The notes under the pieces: model-generated | Told to the model about the DNA's origin: nothing | Seen by the model: only the letters and a program-made list of their open reading frames with translations | Databases searched by the model: none | Shown: piece after piece, positions 11,726 to 23,185 of the stretch | Layout: each line of letters starts with the position of its first letter | Numbering within the stretch: the stretch's first letter is position 1 | Program-made: the position numbers and the translations under genes | Source of the DNA: Lepus europaeus | Taxonomy: Eukaryota; Chordata; Mammalia; Lagomorpha; Leporidae | Assembly (NCBI RefSeq): GCF_033115175.1 | Contig: NC_084832.1 | Location: 13,071,342 to 13,135,341 of the forward strand | DNA: 64,000 nt | Reading direction: 5' to 3'

Positions 11726-11737
11726 TATATTTGTATA

Positions 11738-12193
11738 TTTAAAGATTTATTTGAAAGGCAGAGTTACGGGGACAGAGGAGACAGAGATCTTCCATCCACT
11801 GGTTCACTCCCCAAGAAGCTACCGAGCCAGCTCTCTGCTGCGGCCCGGGAAGGCAGTGGAGGATGGCCCAAGTGCTTGGGTCCCTGCACCCGCATGGGAG
11901 ACTAGGAAGAAGCTCCTGGCTACAGGCTCCCGGCTTCGGATCAGCGCAGCTCTGGCCATTGCAGCCATTTGGGGAGTCAATCAATGGATGGACAACCTCC
12001 CTCCCTCTCTCTCTCTCTCTCCGCCTCTGCCTCTGCGTAACTCTTCCTTTCAAATAAATAAATGAATCTTAAAGAAAAAAAAAAAAAAGAAGAAGAAGAA
12101 GTGGAGCAGTAGTCAGGACTCGAACAGGTACCCACATGGGATGCCAGCATTGCAGGCAGTGGCTTTACCAGCTATGCCATTGTGCTGGCCCCT
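11738..12193 (-). repeat. C-repeat SINE split by a plus-strand SINE
   Basis: Outer minus copy at 11738-11824 and 12100-12193 (gaacaggtacccacatggga to gtgctggcccc). Its middle is lost and replaced by a 5'-truncated plus copy at 11825-12090 that starts at agccagctctctgctgcggc. Confidence 0.8.
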
Positions 12194-12203
12194 TCACATA
12201 TAT

Positions 12204-12400
12204 TTTTAATTTTTATTTATTTATCTGAGAGACAGAGAGAGATCTTTTATGCACTGGTTCACTTCCCAAATGCCCATAACGGCCAGAACAGGGCCAGGAC
12301 TAAGCCAGGATCCTGGAACTCCATCCAGGTCTCCTACATGAGCGGCAGGGACTCAAGTACTTGTGCTGCCTCCCACGGCGTACGTGATCTGGAAGCTAGA
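12204..12400 (-). repeat. C-repeat SINE fragment
   Basis: 3' half of a minus copy (tttatttatttatctgagag through ccaggtctcctacatgag), fading out near 12400. Confidence 0.7.
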
Positions 12401-12639
12401 TCTGGACTGGCACCAATACTCCAAGCTTTCCATTAAAAGCTTCAGCCCCAAGCCTGCCCTGGTGTCTTTTACCACCAGGAAGAAAAATAAACAGCGACCA
12501 CGCACTCATCACCAGAAACAGTATCCATTTGATCAAACACTTGGCTTCCTCCATCGGTTCTTTTCCCATTCAGCAAACTCATCCTGTGCACTGGCAGGCC
12601 TGTTTCAGGTCGGGTCTGCAACACAATGGAAGAGGCAAA

Positions 12640-13080
12640 GCAAGTCTTGGCTGTAGCGGGCACCCGGGCAGGAAACCCAGGAGCCCCCAGCGCGCCCCTC
12701 CTAGGAGGGCGACCAGCAGAGCTCACCGCAGAGGGCCCGCCCCGGGCCCAGCACAGGCAGAGGCAGCCGCAGGGCTGCAGCAGGGCAGGCGGAAGGGGCG
12801 CGGGGCACTGAGCGCCTTCCTCGGGTTCTTACAAAGGCGCCGGGCAGCGGGCAGCAAAGTCTTTCCGCTACAATCCAGTGTCTTTCACTTCGCTTAAAAA
12901 CGAACAAGAAAACGAACCCTCCCGGCCCCGCGCCGCAGCCTGCTGGGACAGACTTTGGCGTCTCCCGTTGCCAGAGCGCCCTCCAGTGCCTCACGCGAAA
13001 ACTGCGCTTGGGCCGGCAGCTGCGCGTCCACTTTACATTGCCTAAACTTCTGGCTTGGGCTGAAAGACAACGTGCGATTT
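12640..13080. other. CpG-rich patch in CLYBL intron 1
   Basis: CpG dinucleotides and GC content are clearly raised (gcgcggggcactgagcgcct; ccccgcgccgcagcctgctg) and no SINE is present between 12400 and 13495. Could be an alternative promoter, an enhancer or an orphan island. No exon with coding evidence seen. Confidence 0.5.
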
Positions 13081-13494
13081 CCTTCTCAGGAACACCTGAG
13101 ATTACACAGGGCAGGTCAAGGGCAAGTGCCTTTGAGCAAGCCGGCAAACCGGGGTGCTATAAAGTGTATGTGTGCAATCCTGTTTTCAATGGCCATATAA
13201 AATTTAAAAGGGTCCACAGAGAAGCCCTTACTAGGAAAAAAAAAAAAAAAAAAACAGAAACCACTTTTTAAGCCATGTAGAACCATGGTTCAGCAGTGAA
13301 CTGTCTTCCACTAAACCTCTCCCTCACTTGACTGCGGCCAGCAAGCAGGGCAGCAGGTGCTGGCTCTGAATGTTTCGGTAGTTGCTGGTTCTGAGTATCA
13401 GTATCTCAAAGGTTCCCTGCAAATATTCACACAGCACTATCGTCACTCTTCCTCCTCGGGGCACAGATAGCCCTGTATGAAAACAGAAACCTCG

Positions 13495-13797
13495 GGGCCA
13501 GTGCTATGGCTAGTAGGTTAAGCCTCTGCCTGTGCACCGGCATCCTGTACAGGTGCTGGTTCATGTCCTGGGTGCTTCTCTTCCAGTCCAGCTCCTTGCT
13601 AATTGCCTGGGAAAGCACTGGACGATGGCCCAAGCGCTTAGGCCCCTGCATCCATGTGGGAGAGACCCAGAAGATGCTCCCAGCTCCTAATCAGCCCAGC
13701 TCTGGCCATTGCAGCCATTTGGGGAGTGAACAAGCGGATAGAGAACCTCTCTCTCTGCCTCTCAAATAAACAAATAAATCTTAAAAAAAAAAAAAAA
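13495..13797 (+). repeat. C-repeat SINE
   Basis: Complete plus copy; tail aacaaataaatctt, poly(A), then a (GGAA)n-like tract at 13798-13840. Confidence 0.85.
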
Positions 13798-14327
13798 AGG
13801 AAGGAAGGAAGGGAAGAAGGGAGGGAAACAAAGAAAGAAACTGTACGTTCTCAGGGAGACTCACTTCTCTTCCTTTATTATTCCTGTCCCTCTCCAAAGC
13901 CCACCTAGAGAAAAACACTACCCAGGTCTGGTTCAGAGGACGACCAGCTTTTACATCCGGTTACCGAGAGAGCGACACCCGGGGTCGCTGCAGGGGAAGC
14001 GGTGCTGGTGGGTGACGGCTGGGGCACAGGACACTGTCCTGCCTGGTGCTGCCAGACTTCACTGCGCATGGGCCTGCCAGGGCCGGGAAATGGACGGATG
14101 AGCCTCCAGAAGGGACACGGTCCCCCAGGTCTGTACGTGCAAACCTGTCTGTGAGGTGGGTCAATGAGCAGCACCAGCAGGCTCCATGTGTCCCTCCCGT
14201 GAGCCAGGAAGCTCGCAAGCAGATCTGACTTCCCCTGCACGCTAAGGACACCTCTGCAGTTCCCAAAAGGGAAAACTCAGAAATGGTCTAAACGGGTACT
14301 AGGGTTACACACACACACATACGAGAG
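13798..14327. other. Single-copy intron sequence
   Basis: After a (GGAA)n-like tract (13798-13840) the sequence is GC-moderate with scattered CpGs and a short (CA)n at 14311-14322. Nothing else recognised. Confidence 0.5.
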
Positions 14328-14408
14328 AAGGGTCTTCAAGAAGTTCACAGAAAGTTCAAAGAAACTTCAAAAATTCCACATATTATGAAAAACTATGCAA
14401 GATCTTAA
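14328..14408. mobile_element. Mariner/MITE-like fragment
   Basis: gggtcttcaagaagttcaca followed by cttcaaaaattccacatatt and tatgaaaaactatgcaagat is the left part of the short family seen at 5544, 42483, 42566 and 60136. A SINE follows directly. Confidence 0.55.
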
Positions 14409-14411
14409 TTT

Positions 14412-14645
14412 TTTTAAAAAAAGTATTTATTTATTTGAAAGGCAGAGTTACAGACAAAGAGGGAAAGGCAGAGAGAGACAGAAAGATATCTTCCATTTGT
14501 TGGTTCACTCCCACATGACTGCAATAACCAAGGCTGGACCAGGAGCCAGGAGCTTCCCCCAGGTCTCCCATGTGGGTGCAGGGGCCCAAGCGCTTGGGCC
14601 ATCCTCCACTGCTTTCCCAGGCACACTGGCAGGGAGCTGGATATG
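14412..14645 (-). repeat. C-repeat SINE, 5' truncated
   Basis: Minus copy from tatttatttatttgaaaggc ending at cactggcagggagctggata, so it lacks the tRNA-like head. Confidence 0.8.
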
Positions 14646-14866
14646 GGACAGTAGTGAGCATCAGCAATGTAAAGAAAGCAAGAATCTAATCAGCTAAATT
14701 GGAAAGGAGAAAAGGAGAGGGAGAGGGAAAGAGGAATGACTTTCAGTTATGGAGCTCACTCGTTGTCTGTATCATTCAAATGAGTAATAAGTATTTAGCT
14801 GATTTTCTGTTTAGCTGTAAAAAAAAAAAAAAAGGAAATTGATTTCTCACTGGTTTGACAGCAGCT

Positions 14867-15553
14867 GGGGGGCCAGTGCTGTGGCACACTGGGTTAAGCA
14901 GCTGCCTGCAATACCTTCATCCCAACTGGGTGCCAGTTCCTAGCCGCCCCGCTTCCAACCCAGTTCCCTACTAAAGCACCTGGGAAATCAGTGGAAGGTG
15001 GCCCAAGTACTTGGGCCTCTGCACCCACATGGGAAACCAGGATAGAGTTCCTGGCTTTTAGCTTCAGCCTGCCCAGCCCTGGCTGTTTAGGCAGTGAACC
15101 AGCAGATGGAAGGTTTTTTTCTCTTTGCCTTTCTCTTTTTCTGTGTCACTCTGCCTTTTTCTTTTTTTTTTTTTTTTTAAAGATTTATTTATTTACTTGA
15201 AAGTCAGAGTTACACAGAGAGAGTAGAGGCAGAGAAAGAAAGAGAGGTCTTCCATCCGATGGTTCACTCCCCAATTGGCTGTAACGGCCAGAACTGCGCT
15301 GATCTGAAGCCAGGAGCCAGGAGCTTCTTCCAGGTTTCCAATGCAGGTGCAGGAGCCCAAGGACTTGGGCCATCTTCTACTGCTTTCCCAGGCCATACAG
15401 AGAGCTGGATCGGAAGGGGAGCAGCCGGGACTAGAACCGGAGCCCATATGGGATGCCAGTGCTTCAGGCCAGGGCGTTAACCCGGCGAGCCACAGTTCGG
15501 GCCCCCATCACTCTGCCTTTCAAATAAAATTAATTAATTAAAAAAAAAAAAAA
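14867..15553 (+). repeat. C-repeat SINE with a second SINE inserted in its 3' end
   Basis: Outer plus copy at 14867-15162 and 15507-15553. The inner copy is the minus element at 15163-15504. The duplicated target tcactctgcctttt/tcactctgccttt brackets the inner copy. Confidence 0.88.
15163..15504 (-). repeat. C-repeat SINE nested in another SINE
   Basis: Full minus copy from a poly(T) run and aagatttatttatttacttg to gagccacagttcgggccc. It arrived after its host. Confidence 0.88.
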
Positions 15554-15554
15554 G

Positions 15555-15765
15555 AGCAACCGACAAGGCCCACAATGGAAGGCAAGAGAGGCAGTGGGCA
15601 TCAAGCCTGCTTGTATAGATCAAGCCCACTCTGGTGACAACAAACTCACTCCTGCGATACCAACATGGCCCTGGGACCTACGCACTCCTCAAAGTCCCAC
15701 CTCACTGGGGATGAAGTCTCTGACCACTGGACTTTGGGAGACACATTCATACCCTAACAATGAGC
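15555..15765 (-). mobile_element. MaLR-type LTR fragment, minus orientation
   Basis: cctcaaagtcccacctcact, then tgaccactggactttgggag and acacattcataccctaac mirror the 5' half of MaLR LTRs read in reverse. Its start abuts the tail of a SINE. Confidence 0.5.
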
Positions 15766-16008
15766 TATAAAATATTCAAGCAATGATGTGAAATAAGCTA
15801 AACCTGTTTGATCATAATGGATTTAAATTCATACCTAAGAGGCCTATTTGAAAACACAAATACTAGTTTCTCAGTGTTCTGTTTATTGCCTATAAAACTC
15901 TGAACGTAACCCATAGAGATCTTGAGCAATGAGTAGGAACAGAACTAGCTTCAACTGTATTCAGGGCAGGAAAGCATCACTCATATTTTTAAATTTTATT
16001 CTGTTTTT

Positions 16009-16322
16009 TTAGGTTTATTTACTTACTTGAAAGGAAGAGTTACAGAAAGAGAGAAGGAGCAGGAAAAACAGATTTTTCTATCACTGCTTCACTCCCCAAA
16101 TGGCCGCAACAGCCAGGGCTGGGCCAGGCCAAAGCCAGGAGCTCCCTGGTCTCCCACGTGGGTGCAGGGGCCCCAGCACTTGGACCATCTTCCACTGCCT
16201 TCCCAGGTGCATTAGCAGGGAGCCAGACTGGAAATGGAGCAGCTGGGAACTGAACTTGTGCTGGAATGAGATGCCAGAATCATGGATAGAAGCTTAACCC
16301 ACAGAGCCACAATGCCGGCCCC
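16009..16322 (-). repeat. C-repeat SINE
   Basis: Minus copy from aggtttatttacttacttga to gccacaatgccggcccc; complete. Confidence 0.85.
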
Positions 16323-16371
16323 ACATACTGTTTTTTAAATTAACAACTCTTCTAGTCTTAAAAAAAAAAAA

Positions 16372-16680
16372 AAAAAAACCTGTCAGGGTGGTGTATTCGC
16401 AGTTTAGACTCAGGGTGGAACACCCATATCCTGTAACAGCGTGGCTGGGTTTGCTCCCCGCCTCTGGCTCCTGACTCCAGCCTTCTGCTGATGTAGACCC
16501 TGGGAGGTGGCAGCGATGGCTCCACGAACTGCATCCCTGCCACCCACGAGGGAGACCTGCACTGGGTTCCCACTCCGTGGATCTGGCCTTGCCCAGCCCC
16601 ACCTGTCATGAACATTTGGAGTGGGAACCAGTGGACAGGAGCTCTCGCTCTCTGCCAGTCTCTCAAATTAAAAAAAAAGA
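16372..16680 (+). repeat. Diverged C-repeat SINE
   Basis: Older plus copy: head unclear, but gtggcagcgatggctccacg, cacgagggagacctgcactg and gggaaccagtggacaggag mark the body. Confidence 0.6.
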
Positions 16681-17170
16681 CGAATCAAGCCCACAAACAG
16701 CCCATCCCCAGGGACCCCGGCTTGCATCTCCTCACTTTCCTAGAAACCTACATTCCTAAAATGTCAGCCACAGGCTACTCTGGCCTCCCGCAGGGAGTCC
16801 CACACCAAACAGCAGCTCCCACAGGGCTGACAGCACAACATTCATTCCAGGAAACCGCGACCAGAGGCCGTTTTCAGAAACTGCAGCAGTTGGAACCCGG
16901 CTGCCGCAAAGCCAGCCTCCAGGAAACCATCCGTGCAGAGTGGAGCCAGCCTCCACTGCCGCTGGTCACAACCCCGCCTAGGCACCCCCCTCCCTGGAAC
17001 GTCTGAGAACATGCCACCCACAGAGTCCTGTTACCGGGAACACACCACCATGGAGTATGCCAGAAGAGTGAGGTGCTCACGTCACTTGGGAGAGTCCTCC
17101 GATGACGGTCCTGGCAGTGGGCACAGGTACCGGGAGCGGAGTTGGGGCACACAGCAGGTATGATGGAACT
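16681..17170. other. Single-copy intron sequence
   Basis: GC-moderate, no repeat recognised. Open frames here are short and lack homology I can name. Confidence 0.5.
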
Positions 17171-17208
17171 TTTTATTTTTTTATTTTTATTTTTTTGACA
17201 GGCAGAGT

Positions 17209-17260
<52 letters not shown>

Positions 17261-17533
17261 TCTTCCTTTACCGTTTTCACCCCCCAAATGGCTGCTACGG
17301 CTGCCGGCGCACTGCACTGATCTGAAGCCAGGAGCCAGGTGCTTCTCTGGTCTCCCATTCGGGTGCAGGGCCCAAGCACTTGGGCTATCCTCCACTGCAC
17401 TCCCGGGCCACAGCAGAGAGCTAGACTGGAAGAGGAGCAACCAGGACAGAATCCGGCGCCCCAACCGGGACTAGAACCCAGGGTGCCAGCGCCGCAGGTG
17501 GAGGATTAGCCTAGTGAGCCGCGGCGCCGGCCA
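17171..17533 (-). repeat. C-repeat SINE, poly(A) subfamily, with TSD
   Basis: Minus copy with a 40-bp (GA)n stretch. atgatggaactttttat before and atgatggaactttttgt after form a target duplication of at least 15 bp. Confidence 0.93.
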
Positions 17534-18053
17534 TGATGGAACTTTTTGTATTGTCCCTCTGTGGCCGCAGGAGGCAGGGATGGGGTCAAGTGTCAGGAGT
17601 TCACCTGCAGGCCTCTGGTTCTCTGCCTGGCTCCTTGGTGCCTCCTGTAGAAGCTGTCAGCTCATCGGCCGTGTACCCTTGGTCTGCTTACACACTGCTG
17701 GCTCCAGCCCAGGCAGGAGGAGCGCCGCCCTCCAGAGCTACACTGGGACCACTGTCTCTGGGACACGCCTCAGCAGGGGTGGCAGAGCCCCCTCCTGGGA
17801 ATGTGCCCCTCCAGCCACACCTGCTCCCTGAAGAGGCCACGGACACCTCTGTGTCTTCCCGTTCTGGCCAGCTGCCACTCTCCAGAGTTCTTGCTCCCGA
17901 GGGTGGCTGTTGCTCTGGGAAACCGTGTGTCGTGTCCCAAGGTGACTCTGTCTACAGTCACGGCAGCCTGGTGCTGCTGGTCCCCCCCCACACCAAGTCC
18001 CCTTCCTCTTTCTCTTCAGCAGAGGTCCTTCTTCCTCTGTGAAAGTATTCTGA
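17534..18053. other. Single-copy intron sequence with an open frame of chance length
   Basis: Open in more than one frame over about 500 bp because of high GC content. No recognisable domain or splice context; treated as non-coding. Confidence 0.5.
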
Positions 18054-18381
18054 AGGGGGGCTGGCGCCATGGCTCACTTGGTTTAACGTGGTTAATCCTC
18101 CACCTGTGGCATCGGCATCCCATATGGGCGCCGGGTTCTAGTCCTGGCTGCTCCTCTTCCAGTCAAGCTCTCTGCTATGGCCCAGGAGTGCAGTGGAGGA
18201 TGGCCCAAGTGCTTGGACCCTGCACCCGCATGGGAGACCAGGAAGAAGCTCCTGGTTCCTGGGTTCGGATTGGCACAGCATTGGCCATAGCAGCCATTTG
18301 GGGGGTGAACTAGCAGAAAGAAGACCTTTCTCTCTGTCTCTCTCTCTCTCGCTAACTCTGCCTGTCAAATTAAAAAAAAGT
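18054..18381 (+). repeat. C-repeat SINE
   Basis: gggggctggcgccatggctc to a short A-rich tail. Flanks agtattctgaa and agtatactgaa form an 11-bp TSD with one change. Confidence 0.88.
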
Positions 18382-18447
18382 ATACTGAATAGTCCCTCTC
18401 CATTCTAGAGGGGACACCAACCCACAGGCTCTGGCTCCAATTCTTCC

Positions 18448-18577
18448 TTTTTTTTTAAAATTTATTGGAAAGGCAGAGTGACAGAAAGAGAAGAGAAGGA
18501 GAAGTAAGGAAAGGGAGAGAGATAGATCTTTCATCTGCTGGTTTTCTCCAAAAATGGCCCCAACAGTCAGGTATGGA
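18448..18577 (-). repeat. C-repeat SINE 3' part flanking the L1
   Basis: Runs from a T-rich tail to tggccccaacagtcaggtat and stops where L1 sequence starts. The same variant body occurs at the L1's other end (22502-22797). Confidence 0.75.
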
Positions 18578-20172
18578 CATAAAATGCAAATATCCTCAAC
18601 AAAATACTAGCTAATCAAACCCAAGAGCACATGAGAAAGATCATTCACCTGGACCAAGTGGGATTTGTCCCTGGTATGCAGGGATGGTTCAACATTTGCA
18701 AATCAATCAATGTGATACACCACATTAACAAACTGAAGAAAAAAACCATAGGGTTATCTCAATAGATGCAGAGACAGCATTTGATAAAATACAACACCCT
18801 TTCATAATGATAACCTTAGGCAAACTGGGTATATAAGGAACATTCCTTAAAGAATCAAAGCAATGTATGACAAACCATAGCCAGCATCCTATTGAACGGG
18901 GAAAAGCTGAAAGCATTTCCACTAAGGTCTGGAACCAGACAAGGATGCCCACTCTCACCATTGCTATTCAATACAGTTCTGGAAGTTTTAGCCAGAGCCA
19001 GTAGGCAAGAAAAAGAAATCAAAGGGCTACAAATTGGAAAGGAGGAAGTCAAACTATCCCTATTTGCAGATGACATGATTCTACAGAAAGGGGAACAAAA
19101 AGTTCCACTAAGAGACTGCTAGAACTCAGATTTTCTGAGTTCAGTAAAGTAGCAGGATATAAAATTAGCACATAAAAATCAATAGCCATTGCATGCACAG
19201 ACAATGCCATGGCTAAGAAAGAACTGCTAAGATCAATCCCATTCACAAATAGCTACAGAAAAAGTTAAGTATCTTGGAATACATTTAACCAAGGACATGA
19301 AAATCTCTACAATGAAAATTATAAAACATTAAAGAAAGAAATAGAAGAAGACACAAAAAATGGAAAAATCTCCCATGTTTGTGGATTGGAAGAATTAATA
19401 CCATCAAAATGTCCATACTAGTAAAAGCAAGTTACACATTCAATGTGATCCCAATCAAAACACCAACAACATTAACTCAGATCTAGAAAAAACAATGCTA
19501 AAATTCAGATTGAAACACAAGGGACCCTGAATATCTAAAGCAGTATTATACAACAAAAACAAAGCTGAGGCATCACAATACCAGATTTCAAGACATACTA
19601 CAGGAAACTTATAATCAAAACAACCTGGCCCTGGCACAAAAACTGACATGTAGAACAATGGAACAGAATAGAGACTAACTAATCTTTGACAAAGGAGCTA
19701 AAACCATTCCCTGGAGAAAAGACAGTCTCCTTAACAAATGGTGCTGGACAAACTGGATCTTTGCAAGCAGAAGTATGAAACAAGCCCTCTACATTACACC
19801 TTATTTAAAAATAAACTCAAAATGGAATCTGAATGGATCTGAATCTATGACCTGACATATATCTATGACCTGATACTATCAAAATACTAGGGAGAACATT
19901 GGGGAAACTCTGTAAGACTTTGGCATAGGCAAAGACTTCTTGGAAAAGACTCCAGAAGCACAGGCAATCAAAGCCAACATAGACAAATGTGATTACACCA
20001 AGCTGAGAAGCTTCTGCACTGCAGAAGAAAAATAGCAAAGTGAAGAAAAAACTGACAGAATGGGAGAAAATATTTGCAAACTATGCAATCAATAAAGGAT
20101 TAATATCCAGAATCTATATAGAGCTCCAGAAACTCAAAAACAACAAAACAAACAATCCAGTTAAGCAACAGG

Positions 20173-20862
20173 TAAAGGGCTGGCACTGTGGAGCAGGTTA
20201 ATCCTCTACCTGCCAGCAGCCCATATCAGCACCACTTCTAGTCCTGGCTGCTTCTCTTCCAATCCAGCTCTCTGCTATGGCCTTGAAAAGCAGTAGAGAG
20301 GCCGGCGCCGCGGCTTACTTGGCTAATCCTCCACTTGTGGCGCCAGCACCCTAGGTTCTAGTCCTGGTTGGGGCGCCAGATTCTGTTCCAGTTGCTCCTC
20401 TTCCAGTCCAGCTCTCTGCTGCAGCCCAGGAGTGCAGTGGAGGATGTCCCAAGCCCTTGGGCCCTGCACCCGCATGGGAGACCAGGAGAAGCACCTGGCT
20501 CCTGGCTTCAGATCGGCACAGCGTGCAGGCTGTAGCAGCCATTTGGGGGGTGAACCAACAGAAGGAAGACCTTTTTCTCTGTCTCTCTCTCTCTCTCTCA
20601 CTGTCTAACTCTGCCTGTCAAAAAAAATTTTTTAAAAGAAAAAAAGAAAAGCAGTAGAGAATGGCCCAGTCGCTTAGCCCACTGCACCCTCATAGGAGAC
20701 CTGGAGGAAGCTCCTAGCTCCTGGCTTCTGACCGGCGTGGCTCTGGCCATTGTGACCATTTAGAGAGTGAACCAGCAGATGGAAGACCTTTCTCTCTGTC
20801 TCTCCCTCTCACTATCTATAACTCTACCTCTCAAATAAATAAATAAAGTCTTAAAAAAGAAA
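20173..20862 (+). repeat. C-repeat SINE in the L1, itself split by a SINE
   Basis: Outer copy at 20173-20298 and 20656-20862 (tail aaataaataaataaagtctt). The inner copy at 20299-20655 belongs to the poly(A) subfamily and is bracketed by gaaaagcagtagaga, a 15-bp TSD. Confidence 0.9.
20299..20655 (+). repeat. C-repeat SINE, poly(A) subfamily, nested
   Basis: ggccggcgccgcggcttact to an A-rich tail. Third layer of nesting: L1, then SINE, then this SINE. Confidence 0.92.
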
Positions 20863-20886
20863 TAGGCAAAGGACTTGAACAGACAT

Positions 20887-21219
20887 TTTTTTTTTTTTTT
20901 GACAGGCAGAGTGGATAGTGAGAGAGAGAGACAGAGAGAAAGGTCTCCCTTTTTGCCGTTGGTTCACCCTCCAATGGCCGCTGCGGCCGGCGCATCTTGC
21001 TGATCTGAAGCCAGGAGCCAGGTGCTTCTCATGATCTCCCATGAGGGTGCAGGGCCCAAGGACTTGGGCCATCCTCCACTGCCTTCCTGGGCCATAGCAG
21101 AGAGCTGGCCTGGAAGAGGGGCAACCAGGACAGAATCCGGCGCCCCAACCGGGACTAGAACCCGGTGTGCCAGCGCCGCAAGGCGGAGGATTAGCCTGTT
21201 AAGCCATGGCACCGGCCTT
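20887..21219 (-). repeat. C-repeat SINE, poly(A) subfamily, with TSD
   Basis: Minus copy inserted in L1. cttgaacagacattttt is repeated exactly on both sides. Confidence 0.94.
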
Positions 21220-21662
21220 GAACAGACATTTTTCAAAAGAGGGAATTCAAATGGCCAACAGACACATGAAAAAATGCTCAGGATCACTAGCCATCAGGGA
21301 AATGCAAATCAAAACCACAATGATGTTTCACCTCTAACTTCAGTTAGAATGGTGCTCATACAGAAATCAAAAAACAATAATTGCTGGTTTGGAGGCAAGG
21401 AAAAGGTATACTAACCCACTATTGGTAAGAATGTAAACTAGTACAGCCATTGTGGAAGACAGTAGGGAGATATTTCAGAAAGCTGAAAATAGATACATCA
21501 AATGACCCAGCAATCCCACTCCTAGGGATTTATCCAAAGGAAATAAAATTGGAAGAAGAAAGAGTGATCTGTTCCCCTATGTTTATTGTAGGTGACAATA
21601 TCTAAGATGTGGAATCGACCCAGATGTCCATCAACTGATGACTAGATAAAGAAATTATTGTG

Positions 21663-21982
21663 CGGCCGGCGCCGTGGCTTGGCAGGCTAATCCTCCGCCT
21701 TGCAGCACCGGCACATTGGGTTCTGGTCCCGGTTGGGGCGCCGGATTCTATCCCAGTTGCCCCTCTTCCAGGCCAGCTCTCTGCTGTGGCCCAGGAAGGC
21801 AGTGGAGGATGGCTCAGGTGCTTGGGCCCTGCACCCTCATGGGAGACCAGGAGAAGCACCTGGCTCCTGGCTTCGGATCAGCGCGATGCGCTGGCTGCGG
21901 CGGCCATTGGAGGGTGAACCAACAGCAAAAAGGGAGACCTTTCTCTCTGTCTCTCTCTCACAATCCACTCTGCCTGTCCAAA

Positions 21983-22015
<33 letters not shown>

Positions 22016-22018
22016 AAG
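21663..22018 (+). repeat. C-repeat SINE, poly(A) subfamily, with TSD
   Basis: cggccggcgccgtggcttgg to poly(A), inside L1. aaagaaattattgtg is duplicated exactly at both ends. Confidence 0.94.
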
Positions 22019-22501
22019 AAATTATTGTGAATATACACTATGGAATACTACTCAGCCATAAAAATTAATGAAATCCTGTCTTTTGCAACAAAATAGATCC
22101 AACTGGAAACCGTTATACTTAGTGAAATAAGCCAGTTCCCCAAATACAAATACTATATGTTTTCCCTTATTGGTAACTAATAGAGTACCAAAAATGTAAA
22201 GTAAAAGAGTGAAATTGACATTTTGAGATTTGATGATTGTTTACAGCCCTTGTCTCTTCTGTTGAAGAACAGTGTTTTTTTCTTACCATTTGTTGACCTC
22301 TTTACTTAGTGTAGGGTTAATCTTATGAGTATAAAGTAAACTGAAAATAGATGATTGTAAAAATTAAGAGTGGGAATAGGAGAGGAAGGAGGAAGAGGAA
22401 GGGTGGGATCATGGTCAGGAGGGAGGGCAGGCTGGCAAGCATCATTATGTTCCTAAATCTATATACACGAAACATATGAAATGTGTTACCTCAAATAACA
22501 T

Positions 22502-22797
22502 TTTAAAAAAAGATTTATTGACTGGAAAGGCAGAGTGACAGCAAGAGAAGGAGAGTGAGGGAAAGGGAGAGAGACAGGTCTTCCATCTGCTGGTTCACTC
22601 CGCAAATGGCCCCAACAGTCAGGTCTGGACAAGGCTGAACTCCATCAGGCTCTCCCACATAGGTGGCGGGAGACAAGTACTGGGGCCGCCTTCCTCTCCC
22701 CCCCCCCCCCCCCCCCCCCGCCCAGAGCATCAGCAGGGAGCTGGCTTGGAAGCACAGTGTCTGGGTCTCTTAACTGGATGCACCACAACACCAACCA
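22502..22797 (-). repeat. C-repeat SINE with a long C run
   Basis: Minus copy just after the L1 3' end, with a 22-base C homopolymer at 22698-22719. It shares unusual body variants with 18448-18577. Confidence 0.82.
22698..22719 (+). repeat. 22-base C homopolymer
   Basis: An uninterrupted C run inside a SINE. Such runs are rare and error-prone, so the true length may differ. Confidence 0.9.
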
Positions 22798-23185
22798 CTG
22801 GCTCTAATTGGTGAACTCGGGTCTAGCATCTGAGTCATCAGTCTTCTCGTTGCTTCTGCTGTCCACCACTCTCCCTGTGGCCCCCATACCCCATCCCTAA
22901 GAAGCCCCTTATGCATTCTTCAGCCTCCCCTTCCCCCAACCCCGCTCTCTACGGCAGGGCAGGGGGAGCCAGCCTGCTGCACCTGCAGGACATTCTGTGT
23001 GAAAACTGCGGAGTCCCAGGCAGAGGGAGCCACAGGGCCCCCTGCCTGGACCACCACAAGCAGCCTTCTGCCCCACAACACAGACATCGTTTTTGTTCAC
23101 AGCAAACCCTTGCAGCCTCTCACCAGGCATTTAGACAACTGCAGTCAACTCCTAGTGATGCCAGTCCATTTTTAAAGTTATCTGA
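22798..23185. other. Single-copy intron sequence
   Basis: C-rich, no recognised feature apart from ctggctctaatt at the left edge, which pairs with ctggctccaatt at about 18429 as a possible TSD. Confidence 0.5.

Larger units (their letters stand above)
18578..22501 (+). mobile_element. L1 retrotransposon 3' part, interrupted by SINEs
   Basis: The plus strand keeps L1 ORF2 reverse-transcriptase sequence ([13 protein letters not shown], then the FADDM catalytic box near 19060-19080), the ORF2 C-terminal region (segments 18578-20172, 20863-20889, 21217-21662) and the 3'UTR (22019-22501). Frameshifts and stops make it inactive. It is 5' truncated and starts inside the RT domain. Four SINEs in three sites break it. 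It is antisense to CLYBL. SINE-derived sequence of the same type flanks both ends. Confidence 0.9.

Noticed and set aside
12529..13147. Open frames in the intronic CpG-rich patch
   Set aside because: No recognisable domain and overlapping frames on both strands; composition explains them.
18892..19122. Intact reverse transcriptase
   Set aside because: The FADDM box is present but the frame is short and broken on both sides; a dead L1 fragment.
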